Origin: an uncultured Clostridia bacterium
GTDB taxonomy: Bacteria; Bacillota; Clostridia; TANB77; CAG-508
DNA length: 64,000 bases
Assembly: GCA_934119935.1 (NCBI GenBank)
Contig: CAKOSX010000001.1
Location: 467,697-531,696 of the forward strand
Direction: 5' to 3'
Positions 61,957 through 64,000 of this stretch are shown here, in pieces; position 1 is the first letter of the stretch, and each line of letters opens with the position of its first letter. The position numbers were made by a program, and so were the translations under genes. The notes below the pieces were generated by a model. The model was given only the letters and a program-made list of their open reading frames with translations, was not told the origin of the DNA and did not search any database.

Positions 61957-62211
61957 ATGGAAGGATTTTTAGAATTTATGTTACACTTGCTTACTCTTAT
62001 TCTTTTAGTTATTTTATTTTTAAGTATTATGTTTTATGATTTTTCTTTTGAAGGAATTGTTGTTGATAAATTTATTACAAGTAGTAAATATGGAAGTCCA
62101 TGTTTTTATATTGTAGTTGATAAGGGAGGAGATACTGTTACACGTAAGATTTCTGATTATGACTATTATTATGGTTATTTTATAGGTTATTCTTATAAAT
62201 TTAATTATTAA
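61957..62211 (+). CDS. Inovirus 84-aa membrane protein
   Basis: One N-terminal membrane helix (about 7-27) is followed by a short outside or cytoplasmic strand-rich domain (GIVVDKFITSSKYGSPCFYIVVDKGGDTVTRKIS) and a Tyr-rich tail. It starts five bases after the Rep stop with AAAGGGGG as ribosome binding site. It is probably an accessory of replication or assembly; no family recognised. Confidence 0.6.
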   Translation: MEGFLEFMLHLLTLILLVILFLSIMFYDFSFEGIVVDKFITSSKYGSPCFYIVVDKGGDTVTRKISDYDYYYGYFIGYSYKFNY

Positions 62212-62218
62212 AAGAGAG

Positions 62219-62701
62219 TTATAAACTCTCTTTAATTTTATTTTCTAATTCATTTAAATTATAGTAGCTTTGTACTGGTGTTCTAATTAATTTTATATTT
62301 AATTCTTTGAATAAATTATCAACAAATTCATCTCTTTTTTGTCTATTTTCTTTTATATGAGTAGGGTCGTCAAGCTCTATACATAATTTTATTTTACAAT
62401 TTACATCTGTAATAACAAAATCTATTGTTTTACTTTTTATTTTATTAAAATCTTTTATGTTCTTTGATTTAATTATTTCATATAAAGCAACTTGACAGAA
62501 TAGATTTAAGTTGTTTTTGTCTGTAATATTTTTTAGTAATTTATAGAATTTTAATTCATTTTGCGTTAATAAATATGTTTTTTTCTCATATAGGGAAGAG
62601 AGGTCCTCATTTTTTATTTCGTCTCGTTCTTGTTTTGGTATTTTAGTAAGTATTAGATCCATCATTAAAATTATTATTACAAATATTAAAGCATATACCA
62701 T
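62219..62701 (-). CDS. DUF2726-like nuclease-fold protein with N-terminal membrane helix (inovirus moron)
   Basis: This 160-residue protein runs against all other phage genes. N-terminal helix (about 3-19), then LLTQNELKFYKLLKNI and FCQVALYEII, a strand IDFVITDVNCKIKLCIELDDPTH (about 102-125) and LFKELNIKLIRTPVQSYYN. This is the DUF2726 layout, related to PD-(D/E)xK nucleases (D103, E117-L-D, with E-x-x-R-x-x-R-D). Such genes in phages often serve in superinfection exclusion or host takeover (inference). The promoter at 62724 is divergent from that of the 93-aa gene. Its stop is only eight bases from the end of the preceding convergent gene. Confidence 0.72.
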   Translation of the reverse strand: MVYALIFVIIILMMDLILTKIPKQERDEIKNEDLSSLYEKKTYLLTQNELKFYKLLKNITDKNNLNLFCQVALYEIIKSKNIKDFNKIKSKTIDFVITDVNCKIKLCIELDDPTHIKENRQKRDEFVDNLFKELNIKLIRTPVQSYYNLNELENKIKESL

Positions 62702-62723
62702 TTTTTACACCTCCTTATAAGAA

Positions 62724-62752
62724 ATAATACCATATTTTTACAAAATTTGCAA
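62724..62752 (-). promoter_or_regulatory. Minus-strand promoter of the nuclease-like gene
   Basis: On the minus strand: TTGCAA (62752-62747), 17 bases, TATTAT (62729-62724). The palindromic TTGCAA is also the -35 of the opposite promoter. Confidence 0.65.
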
Positions 62753-62775
62753 TGTTTACATAATTATGTTATAAT
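62747..62775 (+). promoter_or_regulatory. Plus-strand promoter of the 93-aa gene
   Basis: TTGCAA (62747-62752), 17 bases, TATAAT (62770-62775). Confidence 0.7.
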
Positions 62776-62804
62776 GCTTTTATAAGGAGAAAGGGGGTTG
62801 TTTT

Positions 62805-63086
62805 ATTATAGCTACAGTATCGAAAGATACTAAATATTTCGTTAATCAATACGGAACATTTTATGAAGGACAAGTTTTACAAAAGCATTGTTATTGCCAT
62901 GGTAGATTATGTTTTGATCAATCTGTTGTATTAGATAAATTTATTGTTCATTATGATAAGATTTATCGAAATAAGCAAAAATTATATTTTAGGTTTTATC
63001 CAGAGGGAAAAAAGAATAAATATTATATGGCAACATTAAGTGTTGATTGTTTAGGTACAATTTTTAAAAATAGTATTGACTTTTAA
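62805..63086 (+). CDS. Inovirus 93-aa protein with a non-ATG (ATT or ATA) start
   Basis: The frame has no ATG, GTG or TTG near its 5' end, but the promoter, the GGGGG ribosome binding site at 62793-62797 and the ATT at 62805 (or ATA at 62808) are well spaced. The product begins IATVSKDTKYFVNQYGTFYEG, has a QKHCYCHGRLCF segment with three Cys and two His in 11 residues, and is then basic and Tyr-rich (YDKIYRNKQKLYFRFYPEGKKNKYY). Metal binding is possible. A GGTAGC/GCTACC hairpin (63125-63142) follows. The coding frame is well supported by composition; the start is not. Confidence 0.55.
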   Translation: MIATVSKDTKYFVNQYGTFYEGQVLQKHCYCHGRLCFDQSVVLDKFIVHYDKIYRNKQKLYFRFYPEGKKNKYYMATLSVDCLGTIFKNSIDF

Positions 63087-63156
63087 ATTTATTTAGTATA
63101 TATAATAGCTATAATAATTTGTGAGGTAGCATAGGGGCTACCATATTTATAACTGA

Positions 63157-63192
63157 CATAAAACATTGCACAAAATCAAAGTTTTGTGCAAA
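63157..63192 (+). repeat. Right attachment site (attR) of the inovirus
   Basis: It matches attL over 32 of 33 bases. As an 11-6-11 site (63165-63192) it reads ATTGCACAAAA, TCAAAG, TTTTGTGCAAA. The arms are inverted repeats over 10 bp (TTGCACAAAA/TTTTGTGCAA), more symmetrical than attL. Confidence 0.78.
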
Positions 63193-64000
63193 AAGAAATA
63201 AGAGTAAAATATATAGACTATGATTATAGTCCTACCCAGTAATTTCAGCACTTTCAAGTCTTTAGCCTTACTAATACTTACTTATTATTTAGTTATTTTA
63301 CTTTGCATATTATTTATTATTTAATCTTATTCAACAACTTATATTACTTTGTTTTTATAACGCTTTAAAATCGATTTTAAGCATCTTAAATATTTTATCT
63401 ATATAATTTGATGTTCAAATAATTTTTATCTTTAAATTTTAAATTTATATCTTAATAATTTTTTTAAATTTCTGATCCTACCTCAAAATTTTTCAAAAAT
63501 CTTCAAATCCCCAGAATCTCCATATTTGCCGTATTTTGCAGACAACAAACTATATGCCTTAATTTTAAAAACGGCTTAAAATCGATTCTCGTGCGTCGCT
63601 ATTTCGGACTTTTTTCGGACTTTTTGGTATTACTATATAATTATATAAATTTTCTTCTAAAATTGGCTAATCACTAGAATTGCCAGTATTTTGCTAAATT
63701 ATCGGACAACAAACTATATGGCTAATTTATAAAAAACGCTTAAAAACGATTCTCGTAAGCCGTTATTTTAGCTGATTTCAGAGATTTTCATATATATTTA
63801 TAATTGTATAATTTTTATTAAAAATCATAAATATAAATTACATATTATAAGTTTAAAAGCTTTAAAATCAATTTAAAAAGTTTTAATGAATAATTTAATT
63901 AGTTAATAATTTAAATTGCTTAAAATTGATTTTCAGACTTTATAAATATAATTTAAAATCTAAGATTATAATTAAAATTTATAAATCAATTTGTAATAAT
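63193..64000. other. Non-coding AT-rich region with an iterated GCTTAAAATCGATT motif
   Basis: I see no gene in these ~800 bases. GCTTTAAAATCGATTTTAAGC (63362-63382) is a near-palindrome, and the same motif recurs as GCTTAAAATCGATTCTCGT (63574), GCTTAAAAACGATTCTCGT (63738), GCTTTAAAATCAATT (63859) and GCTTAAAATTGATT (63918). A degenerate ~160-bp tandem duplication is visible around 63541 and 63704, where GACAACAAACTATATG is repeated exactly. A short hairpin, GACTAT/ATAGTC, lies at 63217-63232. The role is unknown. Confidence 0.6.

Larger units (their letters stand above)
57221..63189 (+). mobile_element. Integrated filamentous phage (inovirus), about 5.9 kb
   Basis: Direct repeats of 33 bp with one mismatch (57221-57253 and 63157-63189) bound a 5936-bp unit. 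Inside lie, in order: a small soluble protein, a coat-like 66-residue protein, a small protein, a Zot/pI-type ATPase, two short membrane proteins, a pIII-like secreted protein, a pVI-like membrane protein, a hairpin-rich intergenic region, an HUH Rep, a membrane protein, a minus-strand nuclease-like gene and a 93-aa gene. Codons on the coding strand are T-rich, unlike the A-rich host genes. Size, gene set and absence of capsid or tail genes fit an inovirus. There is no integrase or transposase. Confidence 0.88.

Noticed and set aside
63217..63260. tRNA-like fold right of attR (TTCAAGTC with a GACTAT hairpin)
   Set aside because: No acceptor stem or anticodon arm can be drawn. No tRNA gene was found anywhere in the window.

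Overview
This 64 kb window is low-GC DNA that uses the standard code. It reads like the chromosome of an anaerobic, spore-forming member of the Clostridia, probably an uncultured gut lineage. The evidence is A-rich coding strands, strong AGGAGG ribosome binding sites, the sporulation genes yabP-yabQ-divIC in Bacillus order, a YtvI-like membrane protein, SPF/GGQ release factor 2 with its frameshift site, Rho, RNase P RNA, and a pta-ackA-ackA acetate operon. Almost every host gene lies on the + strand. I cannot name the species.

Layout. 1-6.4 kb: 3' part of murD, a CBS-pair protein, an HD hydrolase, a YtvI/AI-2E permease and a prepilin-leader surface protein. 6.5-9.3 kb: secA. 9.4-14.3 kb: an orphan small gene and two large prepilin-leader LRR (BspA-type) surface proteins with copied promoters and terminators; the second has a frameshift in a CA repeat. 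14.3-20.3 kb: a glycan cluster (Wzy/ligase-like membrane protein, three glycosyltransferases, and a HddC-like nucleotidyltransferase frameshifted near its C-terminus). 20.4-23.3 kb: small genes, a Y-family DNA polymerase behind a LexA-like box, and rpmF. 23.4-27.0 kb: two tandem 14-TM-class membrane proteins. 27.0-27.7 kb: a type III toxin-antitoxin locus (ToxI repeat RNA plus ToxN RNase). 27.8-31.0 kb: der, plsY, gpsA. 31-37.3 kb: a truncated AlbA/RecG-like regulator, rnpB, several orphan genes, a CYTH phosphatase and an RluA pseudouridine synthase. 37.4-42.7 kb: an operon for a 1597-residue protein with about ten W-containing helical repeats and a C-terminal HD domain. 42.8-46.6 kb: pta and two acetate kinases. 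46.7-48.1 kb: a tiny ORF and two TPM-like membrane proteins. 48.2-53.5 kb: a Xer recombinase, an unknown operon, a YgjP-type metallopeptidase and prfB. 53.7-56.5 kb: yabP, yabQ, divIC, rho. 57.2-63.2 kb: an integrated filamentous phage (inovirus). 63.2-64 kb: non-coding AT-rich DNA with an iterated motif.

Three items stand out. (1) Six copies of a structured, roughly 115-base palindromic element lie only in intergenic gaps (1360, 20725, 29886, 43854, 45264, 53479). They share an inner core whose stems covary between copies. Each copy sits inside a different outer hairpin, as if inserted into the loop of a terminator. I do not recognise this family. (2) A complete 5.9 kb inovirus has a Zot/pI ATPase, a coat-like protein, a pIII-like protein, an HUH Rep and a hairpin-rich intergenic region. 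It is bounded by 33-bp direct repeats that contain an 11-6-11 dif-like site, and it carries no integrase, which points to host XerCD integration. (3) The ToxIN-like system has its promoter, 36-nt repeats and terminator all legible. Frameshifts in a surface-protein gene and a sugar-nucleotide gene suggest phase variation of the cell surface, although sequence error is not excluded.
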